Source: Paracamarosporium sp. OC-R06-R3
Lineage: Eukaryota > Ascomycota > Dothideomycetes > Pleosporales > Didymosphaeriaceae
Assembly (NCBI GenBank): GCA_019828545.1
Contig: JACVRA010000150.1
Location: 248,001 to 312,000, forward strand
Direction: 5' to 3'
DNA length: 64,000 nt
Shown here: piece after piece, positions 44,921 through 58,080 of the stretch
Layout of the letters: each line of letters begins with the position of its first letter
Numbering within the stretch: the first letter of the stretch is position 1
Program-made: the position numbers and the translations under genes
Notes under the pieces: model-generated
Database searches by the model: none
Told to the model about the DNA's origin: nothing
The model's input: only the letters and a program-made list of their open reading frames with translations

Positions 44921-46126
44921 ATGGAGGGCCTCTTTTACAACGTAAAGTACGGGTAAGAGCTGCCGAATCCATCTCAAATCTTTCTCATATGCGCGACTGA
45001 CTGCTTGCTAGCTATATCGAAGGCATCGTGCGCGGCTACCGCAATGCCCTGCTCACCAGCCAGAACTACAGCAACCTTACCCAGTGCGAGACCATCGATG
45101 ATGTGAAGCTGCAGCTGTCCCCCGCCTACGGCGATTTCCTTGCATCGCTTCCTCCCAACCCTTCCACCTCCGCGCTCGCTAGTAAGACAACCGACAAGCT
45201 TGTCGCCGAGTTTCGCTATGTCCAGGCCAACGCCACCGGCTCGCTTTCCAAGTTTATGGAATACTTGACGTACGGATATATGATTGATAACGTTGCGCTA
45301 CTTATTACCGGCACTCTGCATGAGCGAGATACCCGGGAGCTGCTTGAGAGGTGCCATCCTCTCGGTTGGTTTGAGACAATGCCCGTACTCTGCGTTGCGA
45401 CCAATATTGAGGAGCTATACAACTCCGTTCTGATCGAGACTCCGCTTGCACCCTACTTTAAAGGCTCTCTTAGCCACCAGGACCTCGACGAGCTCAACAT
45501 CGAGATTATTCGCAATACCCTGTACAAAAACTACCTCGAAGACTTCTACAACTGGGTCAACTCAACAGCTGATATTGCTGGGACGCCAACGGCCGAGGTC
45601 ATGTCGGAGGTGTTGGAGTTCGAGGCTGATCGCAGAAGCATCAACATCACACTCAACTCGTTTGGCACAGAGCTATCAAAGGCGGATCGGAGGAAGCTGT
45701 ATCCAAACTTTGGCAGGCTGCACCCAGAAGGTACGCTGTTGCTTTCGAAGGCTGATGATGTCGAGGGGGTACGCATCGCTGTGGAGGGTGTAGCCGAATA
45801 CAAGACTTTCTTCGACCAGACAGGTCTTAGTGGTGGTGGAGGCGTTGGCAACATGGCAGGTGGAGTAGGCGGTGAGTCGCGCAGTCTAGAGGATTTGTTC
45901 TATCAGAAGGAGATGGAGATCTCCAAGCTGGCGTTCACCCGACAATTCACGCACTCCATCGTATATGCGTGGGTCAAGCTGCGGGAACAGGTTCGTGCTC
46001 TTCCTACTCATCTAACTTTACAGTGCTAACATGGGCATATAGGAAATCCGCAATATCACCTGGATAGCTGAGTGTATTGCGCAGAATCAGAAAGAACGGA
46101 TCGGGAACTATATCAGTGTATTTTAA
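44921..46126 (+). CDS. VMA6: V-type ATPase subunit d (Vma6)
   Basis: Three exons (44921-44952, 45012-45990, 46043-46126) give 364 aa. Subunit d couples the V1 central stalk to the Vo rotor ring of the vacuolar proton pump. The protein opens MEGLFYNVKYGYIEGIVRGY. It contains the conserved blocks FMEYLTYGYMIDNVALLITG, HPLGWFETM, FFDQTGL and LEDLFYQKEMEISKLAFTRQ, and ends IRNITWIAECIAQNQKERIG before the final YISVF. Length and both ends match the family. The Gly-rich stretch GGGGVGNMAGGVGGES before LEDLF is longer than in yeast and typical of moulds. Confidence 0.97.
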
Positions 46127-46807
46127 ACATCAGCTGCTGTCATCTGCGACATTATTCTGTGCATGGCGATTCTTGGGCGGCGTCGATGGTGGGTTGTATA
46201 CATTACTTTGCTTCAATGACATCTTTTCTAGTCGTTTAATCATCTGCCTGTTCCACTATACCTGAGGCTGCCTTGCAAAGCCTCGACCTCCTTCTCTCAA
46301 TGCTTCAATCTATAAAGGGCCAGACTCTTAAACTTTCGTACATGAAGCTGCAGATTCAGCAAGATTTTGCATAATAGTTGCGTAGGAGTTGCAAGAAAAT
46401 GCGTTGTTTCTCACGCCTCCACATCTATATGGCCTTTCCTGGACGCTGTATACATCGTTCTATTTGTCGGTCATATATTTCATTTGTTTGGTTTTTTGGT
46501 TCCCACCACTCTACAAGTGGCTGATCTTCTAGCAGTCAAGGCGATTGGATGCCACTCCAAACATTCAAACAATTTAAGAAGATCGACCACGGTATTTCGC
46601 ACCTGGTTTATCCTCCTTTGTCCTATAAGAGCAACAGAAGTTCAAGTACAATGCCATCCTAAGGCAGGTAATGTTAAGGCAATAGCTAAGTTGCTCCTTC
46701 CTCCTCCACACGCCAAGCCTCGACGCGCCCGACAAACGCATCATGTGCTACCTCAAGCGTTGCTGCTCGCTTTCACATCGTCCATCGTTTTCCTCTCACG
46801 TTAGTCA
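46127..46807. other. Intergenic spacer
   Basis: This lies between the V-ATPase subunit gene and the next plus-strand gene. A 145-codon frame (46367-46804) has no recognisable domain and no conserved look; I treat it as a chance ORF. Confidence 0.55.
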
Positions 46808-48790
46808 ATGGGCGCGTCGCATGGAAAAGTGACAGGCAGCCGCGCTCCGCCTCCTAAAAAACACGCTCGAAAGACACCGAACGAGAACGAAAATATGACG
46901 AAGCTTCGCGGTGGTGACGCCTCCCGCGATCCAGGTGGCGACGTCCACATAAACTGGCAATCAATCGACGACGAGCTGTCTATTGGCTTGGTCGCTCACG
47001 ACACGCCTCATGCCAAGTCGTCGCCCGAGACGCTGAACGGCGCTGTGCCAGGTATGGAACCTTTTCTGATAATGGGTTAACAGATAGTCTTTTAACATAC
47101 TTTGCAGGGCATATAGGACAGGACAGCGCCTTCGATTTCAATTCTACCCAGCCTTTGCCGTGGCGCGAGGAAAGTAGACGTGATGACCATTACGAGCCTG
47201 AGCCGTCTTTTCAGACTGAGATTCAGGTAAGCAGTGGCTGCTCAACACAGATCCTGTCAATTCGTGCATAGCCATCTAACTTATAGCGCTAGGTGCGGAA
47301 ATTCGCTACTTGCTCCAATGCGGAATTGCTTGCGTATCTGAGGACGAGGAATATTTCGATCGGCTTCCTCTTTGAGATCGATCAGTTCCTCGAGAGTCAT
47401 CCCGACATCGCCACCTGCTCCTCGGGAAGAGAAATGATAAGATTGATAAACACCCTGCCACCTCTTCAAGCCTATCTTCAGTTCCTCAAAGGATACACGC
47501 GTCCAGCAAGGTAAGCTTTTGGCTGAGGGACGAGCCGACATGTCGTCAAAGTCGGATGACGAATTATAGTTTCTGTCAGGCTTCCTGTTGGATACCTGAA
47601 ATAGCACATAGCGCTCAACATGCAAAATACTAACGGGTCATGTAGGTACAATGACGGTGTTGTCATTCCGGAATACTTCAGGCTTCCTGTTGGCTTCTGT
47701 CTCACTCCGCTACGTGCTAAACACGACCCAGAGCTCGATCACTTCTTCGCAGGCTTCGAGTACCGCTGGGATATCCTCGACAAGATTGACCGTGAAGTCT
47801 CGTCCGCTTGTATTGAGCTTAGCTCTGGAAGACCTGTGCCTTCTGGACTCCGACGTCTAGTATGCTATGCGGCCTGGGGAAACCCTGTAGATGCTTACAA
47901 ATGGTTCGAGTACAATTATCAAGAGGAATACGAGCCTCATCGGTACCTTCCGGAGCACATTGTACTTGGCGACATCCCGAAGCCACAGAATTATACTGTG
48001 CCATATCCGACAGTTGTTGGTGCTTCGCGTACATATGGGTATGTTCGTTATCGTATGGCCCGCGCCAACGATGTAGGAGTCGGTGAGTCTTGCTTTCCAT
48101 TATAGCTGACCACGCTAACAAGTTTTCAGATGTGCTCGACGTGCTTCTCAGTGAATACAGAACAGCACTAGTCAAGAAGGGCCTCAAGCGAAAGGAAATT
48201 GATGATTACTGTACGCGCGCAAAAGATCGTCTTGATGCAGAGCGGGAGTCTCCAAATGGTGAGTGCCAAGAGTCTATATACATAGTGATAGGCAATGCAG
48301 ATGCTGACTGAAGGCAGGCATCGATATCGTTGATCTGATTATGCATGACGTCCCCAAAAGCTTCGCTTCACGAACAGCTGCACCTAGATTGAAGAGATCT
48401 CATGTATGGTCATCAGCTAATAGGTCAATCAGGATCTATAGTACCAGGAATAAGACAACGGTTTCGAAAACAGGCAGACTTGTCACGCCCCAGATATCTG
48501 AGCTGGTCGTGGCAAAGCGCAACCTCACAAGGCTGTATACGATGGAGGAGGAAGATTCTCTCCCCGGCCATTCGCGTTCATCCGATAATATTGCTGCCAT
48601 CTCGAAACGCCGGGCATGTGCGGAGAGGCGTTACGTCAACGCGCTTATCCGCTATATGCGGGACGCGAACCAAATGACGAGTGCTGAAGCAACGGACCTT
48701 CAGCGCTACTTCACTCGACGTAAAATGAAGGGAATGGGACCTATCAACAAGGAGTACCTGCTCGGCATGTATCCCCGCGAACTGAACTAG
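46808..48790 (+). CDS. Unknown protein, six exons, 539 aa
   Basis: Exons 46808-47051, 47108-47226, 47293-47510, 47646-48082, 48130-48258 and 48318-48790 join in phase to one frame. The start MGASHGKVTG is basic and has Gly at position 2, but position 6 is not Ser/Thr, so myristoylation is uncertain. Ordered regions include LLAYLRTRNISIGFLFEIDQ, YFRLPVGFCLTPLRAKHD, FFAGFEYRWDILDKIDREVS and DAYKWFEYNYQEEYEPHRYL. After a basic region comes a helical end (RRYVNALIRYMRDANQMTSA) and KGMGPINKEYLLGMYPRELN. I find no catalytic motif, membrane segment or known domain. Five consistent short introns make it a real gene. Confidence 0.75.
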
Positions 48791-49591
48791 TTACATCAAG
48801 CGTGTTTCGCATGGCAGTTCCGGTGACATTTTGGGCATATTCTGCGGGTTAACGATGTGGAATGCTAACAATTACGGTCCTACTTTGATACGAAACACAA
48901 CGAACCGAAGGGCGTCATTCGAGGGATATGTCTGTGGCTCTGTTGCCCATTTCGAAGGCACTTGGGCATGGCTAGCTGAGTTCAAGACTTTGTACGATAG
49001 CAACAGACGTAGCTTCGCCATACTAATCATACCGCCCGACCGGAGAAGGTTCAAATGATTACTATGAATACAGACTTTCGAAACCCATTTGCACACAATG
49101 TTTTTTGATATTGCCCTAGGATGTATGGAGCACGCGTCAACTATGGGAAATATGGCAATGCACCTTAGCGATGAAATGCTTCCATTTTGCTTTCGGAGTT
49201 ATCTCCTGGGGTAGCTCAGCAGCAATAGCCATAAGGATTATCTAGTTCCCTGCCTCGCTCGTTTTGAACAGCCTTGCATTGCTTGTCAGCCATGCGGATC
49301 GATGTTATACTCGAGCGAGTATGCCGCCTTCCTCCGCATCCCAGCCGCCTTGGCAGGCACCAGATGCAGAAGGCGGGGCGCGCACCACGTCATAAGGGCT
49401 GATAACCCGGGCTTATCCAGCAACAACTTCCTGTACGATGTAACCTCGAAAGCTTGGATAGCATGATTCGACGCGCGAGAATGGGTAAGATGCGGGGTGA
49501 GGCTTACCGTCTTTTTGCGCGGATGCGTGGTCGCCGTTGAAAAGAAGGTTGGGCCCTCGGTGGGAGCTGGGGTAAGCTCTTCGGACTCGCC
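48791..49591. other. Intergenic spacer, GH92 promoter region
   Basis: A 75-codon frame (48831-49058) has no recognisable features. No gene or repeat is seen. Confidence 0.5.
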
Positions 49592-52207
49592 ATGTGGATT
49601 TCTCGCTCTTTAGTCGTCGGCTTTGCGCTGAGGATTGTTGCTGCGCAAGACGTAGATTATGCACAATTTGTGAATCCTTTCATAGGTTCTGAAGGCGGGA
49701 TTCCAGGGTATGCTTGTGAGTCTTAATCCTACTCGCTTGCGTTCGCAAGACACGACTGACACTTAGAAGATGGCGGAGGCGACATCTTCGTGGGTGGAGC
49801 GGTGCCTTTTGGCATGGTGAAGCTTGGAATCGACACATTCGAGCTACCCGTGAACCAGAGCGCGCTCAATGGTGGATGGACGCCGAAGGGAAAAGTCACA
49901 GGGATCAGTTTGATGCACGAGTCAGGAACGGGAGGAGGGCCAAAGTACGGATTCCCGTCGCAAATGCCACTCACGACGATTGGGACACCAGTAAACTTGT
50001 TGGATAATGTCACATATTGGCAGGATCGAGTATGTGGTAGATGTGGCAAATAGCGGGATGCTGACTAGGAACAGGTCGGTGATGATGTCGCGAGCGTAGG
50101 TTACTTTCGTACCCAGCTTGAATCTGGTGTCACAGTAGAACTCTCGGCGTCACGGCATGCTGGTCTCTATCAATACTCGTATCCGCCGGCAGGCGAGAAG
50201 CACGTCCTTGTGGATTTCTCGCATTATCTCCCACATCCGACGCGCTCGTGGGATTCGCAGTTCTACACTGGTGGTGAAATTGAAATCCAACCAAACTCAT
50301 CTGTATACACAGGATACACGTCCATTGCGGGAGGTTGGAACATCGGTCCGTCCGTCACCGTTTTTGTCTGTGGGGAATTTGAGAAACGGCCGGATATTGC
50401 AAAGGCATTCAAGGGCAAGAACACGTTCCCGGTCAGTCGACATTTCCGAAGTTTCGACAACGATACAGTGCCGCAACCAACATATACTGGCTCTAAAGCA
50501 CGAGCTGGTCCGCTGAATGATCGAGTGGGCGCCGTTTTCTCTTGGAACAGCACTACAAATGCAACGGCGACAGTCAAGTCGCGCGTGGGTATCTCATTCA
50601 TATCAGTTGAAAAAGCTTGCGCATACAAAGACGAGGAGGTTTCGTGGTCTATTGAAGACACTGCGCAAGCTGCACGCGACGAGTGGAACCGCGATGTCTT
50701 CTCCAAGATCCACGTTGACGCCTCCAACGCAGCAAACAAGACAAGACTCGCCCTGCTATACTCCAGCTTGTACTTCACACATCTGATTCCCAGTGAGCGC
50801 ACACATGAGAACCCCCTGTGGGAATCCGACGAACCGTATTGGGACGACTTCTACACTATGTGGGATTTATTCCGTAACCAGGTGTCACTGTGGCACCTGA
50901 TCCAGCCAACGTACTACGAGTCGATGCTTCGCTCCCTCATTGACATGTTCAAACATGAGGGGTATCTACCTGATGGACGATCTGGAAATTACAATGGTTT
51001 GGTGCAGGGTGGATCGAATGCGGATAACGTATTGGCAGACGCATACGTCAAGGGCCTTCGTGGGAACATCAACTGGACCGAAGGATATGCGGCAGTAAAA
51101 AAGGATGCTGAAGTACTGCCATACTTTGATCAGAATCCCGTTGATCCACAGGGCTCGCTCAAGGACGGTCGCTCGGCACTTGATGATTGGATTCCACTCG
51201 GCTATGTGTCGGCAGATCGCAACAGTCGTGCAGTTTCAAAAACAGTGGAGTACTCTTTGAACGATTTTGCTGTGTCTCAAATCGCAGCTGGAGAGGAACC
51301 AGGTGACCGTGATTTGTATTTGCGTCGTTCAGCGGGATGGCAGTTAAGTTGGGATCCGGAGGCTGAGAGCCGTGGCTTCACCGGATTTATCATGCCGCGA
51401 TATGCTAATGGGACTTTCCACAAAACCTACAACATCACCAACTGTGGAGATTGTAATTGGTCTGACGAAAGCTATGAAGGGACAGCGTTTGGTAAGAGCC
51501 TCTCCCTACCTTGTCTGGACAAGTTTATTGCTAACATTGAGCCAGAATACTCATTCGTCATTCCCCATGACGTCGAACGCATGATCGATCTCATGGGTGG
51601 ACAGTCCCATTTCGAAACCCGCCTCGACTACGTTTTCCAGCCCAACACCTCCGGGGTCGATCTCGGCGTCAATGGCCTTGGTATCACCACTATCAACAAC
51701 ATCGCCAACGAACCTGACTTTCAGACACCGTATCTCTATAATTATCTCAACAAGCAGTGGAAGTCGGTACAACGAAGCCGACAGCTGTCTAATGACTTCT
51801 ACTTCAACACGTCGAACGGCATACCTGGAAATTCGGATGCGGGGGCACTGAATTGTTGGTTGATCTGGCAGATGATTGGACTTTACCCAATCGTTACCAC
51901 ACCGGTATATCTATTGGAGAGCCCGTGGTTTGAAGACATCAACATCACGGTTAACCATAACCATACGCTGCGAATTCGGGCGGAAGGTCTGGACGATGGC
52001 GACGGCAGACAAGGATACTATGTTCAAGGTGTATCGATCAACGGACAACAATGGAACAAAAACTGGTTTGAACACGAGGACGTAGGCGGTATCATGACAA
52101 ATGGGGGAGAGATCCTTTTCCAATTAGGCAGCGAGCAGAAGGTGTGGGAGACAAGCGATGTACCACCATCGCCGGCCCATGCCGTTATAGACGTGGGTCA
52201 GAGTTGA
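49592..52207 (+). CDS. Secreted GH92 alpha-mannosidase
   Basis: Three exons (49592-49715, 49770-50029, 50075-52207) give 838 aa. The start MWISRSLVVGFALRIVAAQ is a signal peptide. GH92 blocks follow in order: VNPFIGSEGGIPGYAYGGGD, GAVPFGMVKLGID, ISLMHESGTGG, GYFRTQLESGVTVELSAS, DDFYTMWDLFRNQVSLWHLI, EGYLPDGRSGNYNGLVQGGS, DDWIPLGYVS and NGIPGNSDAGALNCWLIWQM. The family consists of Ca-dependent exo-mannosidases, mostly alpha-1,2, acting on glycoprotein mannans. Several Asn-x-Ser/Thr sites fit secretion. Intron 1 must use the acceptor GAAG|AT at 49769, because the earlier TTAG would create a stop codon. It converges with the MFS gene 228 bp downstream. Confidence 0.94.
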
Positions 52208-52434
52208 TGGATCTATACGTTCCCAATAACAGATGAAAATTACTAATGAATAAGACGGTGTAGGTGCAGTATCCATGCTGAAGCAAAACGGATCGCTTAA
52301 CGCGGGAACGAAAAACGTGGTCACTAGAACAAAGATTGTCATGCCGTTATGTTATTCCGCTGTGTTTGCTCATCGAATCAAAACCTGCGCATTCCCGTCA
52401 CCATTCGTGACGGATAAGTCACTCAGGTTCGCTC

Positions 52435-54954
52435 TCAAGCCTCCTTTCGCGTCTTCCCGACTGTCTCTCCATGACGCTTGTACCCTCTCTTCTTCCTTTC
52501 CGCATGTGTATTAAGATCTCCATTCGTCGCGGGTCGCTCCTTCTCCACGCCTGGCTCCATCTCGCTTCCCTGCGTCGTGCTCCCGCTTTCGCCCTCCGCC
52601 GCTAACCTCGCCTCTTCGTCCCTCCTCTTATCCTGTGCGATATCCGGCGCTGGAGAGAACTTTGACTTGGCGCGGATCTTCTTGCCGTAGATGTAGAAGA
52701 GAAAGGGCATTGGGATGGCAAGAAGGGCTACGCAACCGAGAAACTGTTCTGCATCAGTATGAAGATTATAAAGGAAGAAAGTCGATGTAAGGAAGGAAAA
52801 AAACAAAAAAAAAACAGAAGAATAAGAAGCTTACCGTAGAGGCCCATTCGATGCCCATGTTATTGAACATGTACGTCGAGAATAAGGGGAAAGCGCCAGC
52901 GACCAGCGACCGCATGAAAGTGTTTCCTGCGACAGCGGAAGCAGCAAACATAAGATACGCATCGATGATGTAGTTTAATAATGCGAGGAAAATGGCCCAG
53001 ATGCCGAAGCCAGTGAACAGGCCAGAGAGAACAGGCGCAACCCAGAGTACGCGGCCAGTATAGCCCGACCAGCCAAACCAGAACAATCCACCTGTGGATC
53101 AAATAGTTAGCGGATATTTCCGGATATCACAATTAATATAGAAAAAGGTAAATCTTACCAGCGAAAATGGGTGCGCCTAACATTGCGAGAGGCAACCTCC
53201 ACTCTGGAACAGGAATATTGTTGTTCGCTTGAAGCTTCCGCGCGTAAGCTCCATTCATGGCAATCATGACACCGAACGCGATCATAACTCCAGCCACCAG
53301 GCCAAAATACGTCAATCCAGAAAGACCGGGGCTGAAGTGGTATTTCCCCTCAAAGACAAGCGCATACGCAGTGAGAAAGCCGTATAGGATGCCGTCTGCA
53401 GTCCGATTAGTACACAGCCTCCCCGAACAAGAACACAACTACTCACAGACAAAAGATATGTATATCGATATCAAAAGCACAATGGGCTCCGTAAACAAAA
53501 TGCGCAACGGCCTACTCACGTTTCGCACAATGAGCTCTTTGACGTCGACCTCGATTTCCTCTTGCTTCGCGTGAATACCCCAGTTCAATGTACGTCTTCT
53601 CAGTTCCGCAGCTTTTCCAACAAGAATCTGGGGAGGATATGTCTCTTCAAGGAAGAGGACCAGCAGCCCGAATGCAAGCCAGCCCATGATCGAAGAGATA
53701 TACTCAGTCCACCTCCAACCAAGGTGGCTCGTCACGATGAAGCCGCCAATGAACGGCGCTAACTGTAAGAATCATTCAGTAAGTCATGCGTTTCTAGTTT
53801 ACTAGGAATGAGGACATAAAAGCTTACCATTGGTCCCATGAAAACAGTTGCAGAGAATGCACCAATCGCAAGACCGCGTTGTGTATTGTTAAACATGTCG
53901 GCGTAGACGGCAGCAACCACGCTCAACGGACATGCTCCGAACAATCCGGCGAAAAAGCGGCAAATGAGGACGGTTTGAAGGTCTTTTCCTACAGCAACGG
54001 CGACGCTGAAGACGGAGAAACCGAATGATGAAACGAGTATAGGAAGTTTGCGGCCGTATAATTCGGACATCGGTGCCCAAATCTGATCGCAAAATCGTTA
54101 GCTCCGTACTTTTGAATCTGATTATCATCGACACCACTCAATGCTCCACTTACTAATGGACCAAACGCATACCCGAACACGAACAAACTCGTCCCTAGTG
54201 TTGCGACCTCAGGTATGATACCGAACTCTCTCGCAACGCTGGTCGTAGCTGGGCTATAGATACTACTACCCATAGTCACCGCCAAGGAGAGATAAGCCAT
54301 CAGTGTAGCGATCCCGAGCTTCTTTTTCATTGGCCAATTCTGCGCATGCAGAGGATCGTCCACGCCCGTAAATTCCACCACATATTCTTCGCGGTCAGGG
54401 AGCGCAGGAGGATACGGCTTATTTGCTCCCATCTCCAAGAGCGGTTTTTCGGTCTTGCGACGACTGAGCGTCTGCGATAACCGCGACGGAGCCGTAGTCC
54501 TTGCACCGACTGTGCCGGCATGCTGCGAGCGATGTGTTTCAATTCGGCTGATTGCCTCGGGATGTCTTTCTGTTGGATGCCGATAGAGTATACCAGATCC
54601 TCCCACAGTCGATACAGTATCCCTTCTTCCTCGCGTGGAAGACGCGTTATGAGTCCTGATCTCTTGTAGTTGGGTCGCATGCGTGGTGGAGGAGGATGAT
54701 GTCGAAGAGGATGAAGAGGCCGAGCTACTCCGTCTGGAAGCGATTTGTTCGGTTTCCTTCGCGTGCGGTGGCGCTTCTGCTCCCGCTGGTGGAAGTAGGT
54801 TGGCAGGATGAGACTCCAGAGCCGCATCGGTGACACGCGAGTGCCCTTGCTCTACATTACGCTGGAACTCTCCCTGTGCATTGACCCATGCTGAAAATCT
54901 TCTTGGCTCCGCATCCTCTTCACTCCGCAACATCTGCAGGTCTTCTTCATTCAT
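52435..54954 (-). CDS. MFS drug:H+ antiporter (DHA1-type)
   Basis: Six exons (54954-54154, 54082-53828, 53762-53447, 53395-53159, 53091-52835, 52743-52435) give 724 aa. A cytosolic N-terminus of about 215 residues is Ser-rich (ASSSSSTSSSS) and longer than usual. It leads to VDDPLHAQNWPMKKKLGIAT, the usual entry to helix 1. Motif A-like IWAPMSELYGRK is split by intron 1. Helix 5 carries FMGPMLAPFIGGFI, the antiporter motif C region. Twelve helices are plausible. The C-terminal tail of about 90 residues is charged (KRRDEEARLAAEGE). The family exports small toxic compounds or metabolites; the substrate is unknown. No biosynthetic core gene lies next to it. Confidence 0.92.
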
Positions 54955-55816
54955 GCTGGGTGGCTCTTTTGCTATGCTCCGGAGTCGCGCAAGGAATATA
55001 GCGCAATATAGGAAGCTGCTCAATGTAGTATTGGACTGTTCGGTCTAGCCCACGTCCCCGCGTTATCCTATGCCTGCAGAAATAGAAGTGATCGTGGGGA
55101 ATAAGAAGTCTACGTAGCCTTAGAAGACTTGTAGTAGCCGGCCGAGCACTGACCGAGCTAGAAACAACAACACCTAACTAGCAGATTATGATAATGACCA
55201 AGCAAAGTCCAACCGTACAGACAAATGCAAAGGCGAATGATACTTCGTACGCCTGGGCCAAAGAAGGATGGAGCGGCACATGAGCTGTGGTCGTACTTTT
55301 GAGTAAGCCATGTCGGCGCTGTTCAAAGCCGAGCGGGCGCAGAATCAATGATGGACGATGCACACTGCCCGAAGGTCCGTTGTGGGTCTTTGAAACGCAA
55401 ATTTCCAATCGTGGGAATGCACCGTTGGAACGGTGGGGATGGCCGGCCGGCAGTACGCTGTTACGTCAGTGGGAGATCGGCCGCTAACGGGATGTGTAAG
55501 CAAGAGCAAGTGAGCCAGCCGACGCTAACATCACCCTCATAGACATTCATGCGTCAGAAACAATGCGCCGGCATTGCCGGGATGACGATGGTGAACCAGT
55601 GATCGGACAGTGAGCCCTTGCCATAAGGAACATGGGAGACAGCATAGTTCGAAACAAGAACAACCTCAATATCAAAAGCGCCGTATGAGAACAATGGTAT
55701 AAGAAAAAACTGATACTACAGCCGTAAAAAGAAGGAAGACAAAAAGAAGAAGAAGAACGCAGAAACAGTATTCATGGTACAATCATGCTCCAACTCCTTA
55801 CACAGGCCACCAATGC
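54955..55816. other. Intergenic spacer
   Basis: This holds the promoter of the MFS gene and the 3' flank of the But2 gene. Only short frames are present. No repeat or RNA is recognised. Confidence 0.55.
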
Positions 55817-58080
55817 CTAGCACGTACGTATATACAGTCCGATGGGGCTGGAGTCGACACCTTGGGAGTACTTCAAGGAGAAGTGTTGTCCACAAACCAT
55901 GAAAGAATGCTGCTGACCAGCGGTACATGGTACGGTCTTTGCGTTGCAGTTAAAACCTGGGTGTACTGGACCAGCAGCGACAATCTTCCTCGAACCCACA
56001 TTGTTCCTGTAGAAGCTGTTAGCAGGCGCCTTGGACTTTTGTGAAGTCCGTTGCTACTCACCAGGTCGACCTCTCGCTTGCAAGTTGACTGACATGCCAG
56101 AATTCTATCACTGCGGCTGACTTCGATTCGGCATGGAACTCGAAAGACGAGCTCTCCGGGTCCTCCTCTGCGGGAAAGAGCCAAATCAATGAGCATGTTT
56201 TCCCAGCGTTGCTTTTACTGATGTCGAAGTTGTACAGTGTACAGTGCTGGTCGTCAATTGTGACGTTGAGGTTGTTTCCGAATGCTTTGTTGGGGTGCGC
56301 CTTGTTTATAGGGGCGATGAGGCGAGGGAACTCAAAGCCGCCCTTCAAATCGTGCGGACAACCGTGGGCAGGAAACACGTCTCCGCACTGCTGCGTATTG
56401 GCAGGGTTGTCGCAATATTCTAAAGGTGGATACGTGCCATTGTTGCCTTGTGGTCGAGAAGGCGGAGGTCTTGGTATGTATACTGATGAAGTTGCGTTCT
56501 TGGAAGGCTTGAGAGAGAAGTCAGCGAGATGAGTGAGCCATATTATAGATACCACAACTGGTCCTCGGAAATAAGAAAAGCGAAAGCTACCATTCCACTT
56601 GGATCGGTGTGTCACTTACTTGGAGCTCAACCGGAGCGGTCGTGTTGGATGACGAGTTTCTGCACGTGCCGAAGCGAGTCTGGCATCCAGCGCCGCAATG
56701 GAGAGGTGAGGAACCACACCATCCAGACGAACTGCAACAAGAACCAGCCTCGAATCCGTTGCAATGGTAACCACCGGCCCCACCACAATGACCATCAGGA
56801 GACAGTGTGTCTTGCTTAGGGTTTGAGGATGCCGAAGGCTTAGAAGGGGCCGAAGTACTGCTCTGTGCTTTGCCGGAGGACGACACACTGCTGGATACTT
56901 TCTGGGTGGAAGAAGTTTTGTTGGGTGCTTCGTATGTGGATGAAGTTTTGTTGAGAGCTTCGTATGTGGACGAAGTTTTGTTGGGTGTTTCGTATGTAGA
57001 AGAAGCTTTGCTGGGTGCTTTGCATGTGGAAGAAGCTTTGCTGGGTGCTTTATATGTGGAAGAAGCTTTGCTGGATACCTTGCTCGAGGCCGAAGTGCCG
57101 TTGGATGCTTTGCCAGAGGAGAAACTGTAGCAATTGCCGAAATCGCTCTGACATCCGGCGCCACAATGAAGCGCGGAAAAACCGCACCATCCGTAGGGAC
57201 TACAACAGGAACCGTCGGCCTTTCCGAAACAGTGAAATCCAGTTGCTGCGCCGCAGCGTCCGTCTGGGGATTGACTGTAGCCCCCTTTGGGGCTGCTCGC
57301 GGTCGTTTTGGGAGGAATATACTGGGCATCTTTGAGATAAGACACCTTTTGAGAGTCGCCCAAAGGGCTGCCGGGATGAGCTGCTTCGGAATTATTGTAG
57401 AATTTGTCCCAGGGAAAGATCCACGGTTTTTCAGGAGGCTCTTTCACACAGCTTGTACGGTTGGCGTCCTCTTTTTTATTAATCGCCAACATCGTAATGT
57501 AAACGCACTTCAACTGATTCGGCACCGGTTCGGTATACAAGTTTTCGACGCCGTGGTCGTTCACTGCACAGGCCCAAAAGTCGCGGGAACCGTTGAACAT
57601 CAAAACCCCGCCGCAGCTAATGTCAAAGCCTGGCATCGCTGCATGATTGTGTTAGTGTATTGCTTCTATTCCAATCTCGAGTGATACGACGTGGAGAGGC
57701 ACTTACGCTCGACTCCCTCATCGCACTGGAACTGTTTTGTCGGGCCCGGCGTTACGATACAACCGTGACCACGGCTGTCAACAATTTCACCGCCTTGGGG
57801 ACCGTGCCTGAAGGTAAAATTCGCGACAGGAATGCTGCCGTCGCCAAGTCTGTTCTGACCATCGGCAAGCTGATGCACGACACCACGGTAGTGGCGGTGG
57901 GATCTGGCCCCAGCAGTGAAATTGTAGGATCCCAAAGCGTTGCGGGGAACTATCAATGTTGATGAGTGTCCGACCTACATGTAAAGCGTGCTGGGGTTAC
58001 TCACAGATGGCGAGTGCTTGCGGTATAGCGGCGGACGCTGATGCTGCGCCGAGCAATGTGAACAAGATTCCAGACCGCAT
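55817..58080 (-). CDS. Secreted chitin-binding (2x CBM18) But2-domain protein
   Basis: Five exons (58080-58005, 57949-57707, 57638-56620, 56507-56062, 56006-55817) give 657 aa. MRSGILFTLLGAASASAA is a signal peptide. The first 180 residues are a globular cell-wall-type region (RHYRGVVHQLADGQNRLG, FDISCGGVLMF). Two hevein-like CBM18 modules follow, each with a full Cys set: from PDGRCGAATGFHCFG to GAGCQSDFGNC, and from PDGHCGGAGGYHCNG to GAGCQTRFGTC. Between them is a Ser/Thr linker of six 10-residue repeats (SKASSTYKAP type). The end is a But2 C-terminal domain (GGFEFPRLIAPINKAHPN, NAGKTCSLIWLFP, IGLYIRTC). It probably binds chitin in the wall and may shield it or adhere; the role is inferred. 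Confidence 0.85.
56905..57085 (-). repeat. 30-bp coding repeat, six units
   Basis: This encodes six 10-residue units of the pattern (S/N)K(A/T)SSTYxxP in the linker between the two CBM18 modules. The units differ by point changes, so the array looks older than a fresh slippage product. Confidence 0.8.

Noticed and set aside
49715..49770. In-frame stop at the start of GH92 exon 2
   Set aside because: Using the acceptor at 49769 instead of 49766 gives the conserved YGGGDIF and removes the stop.
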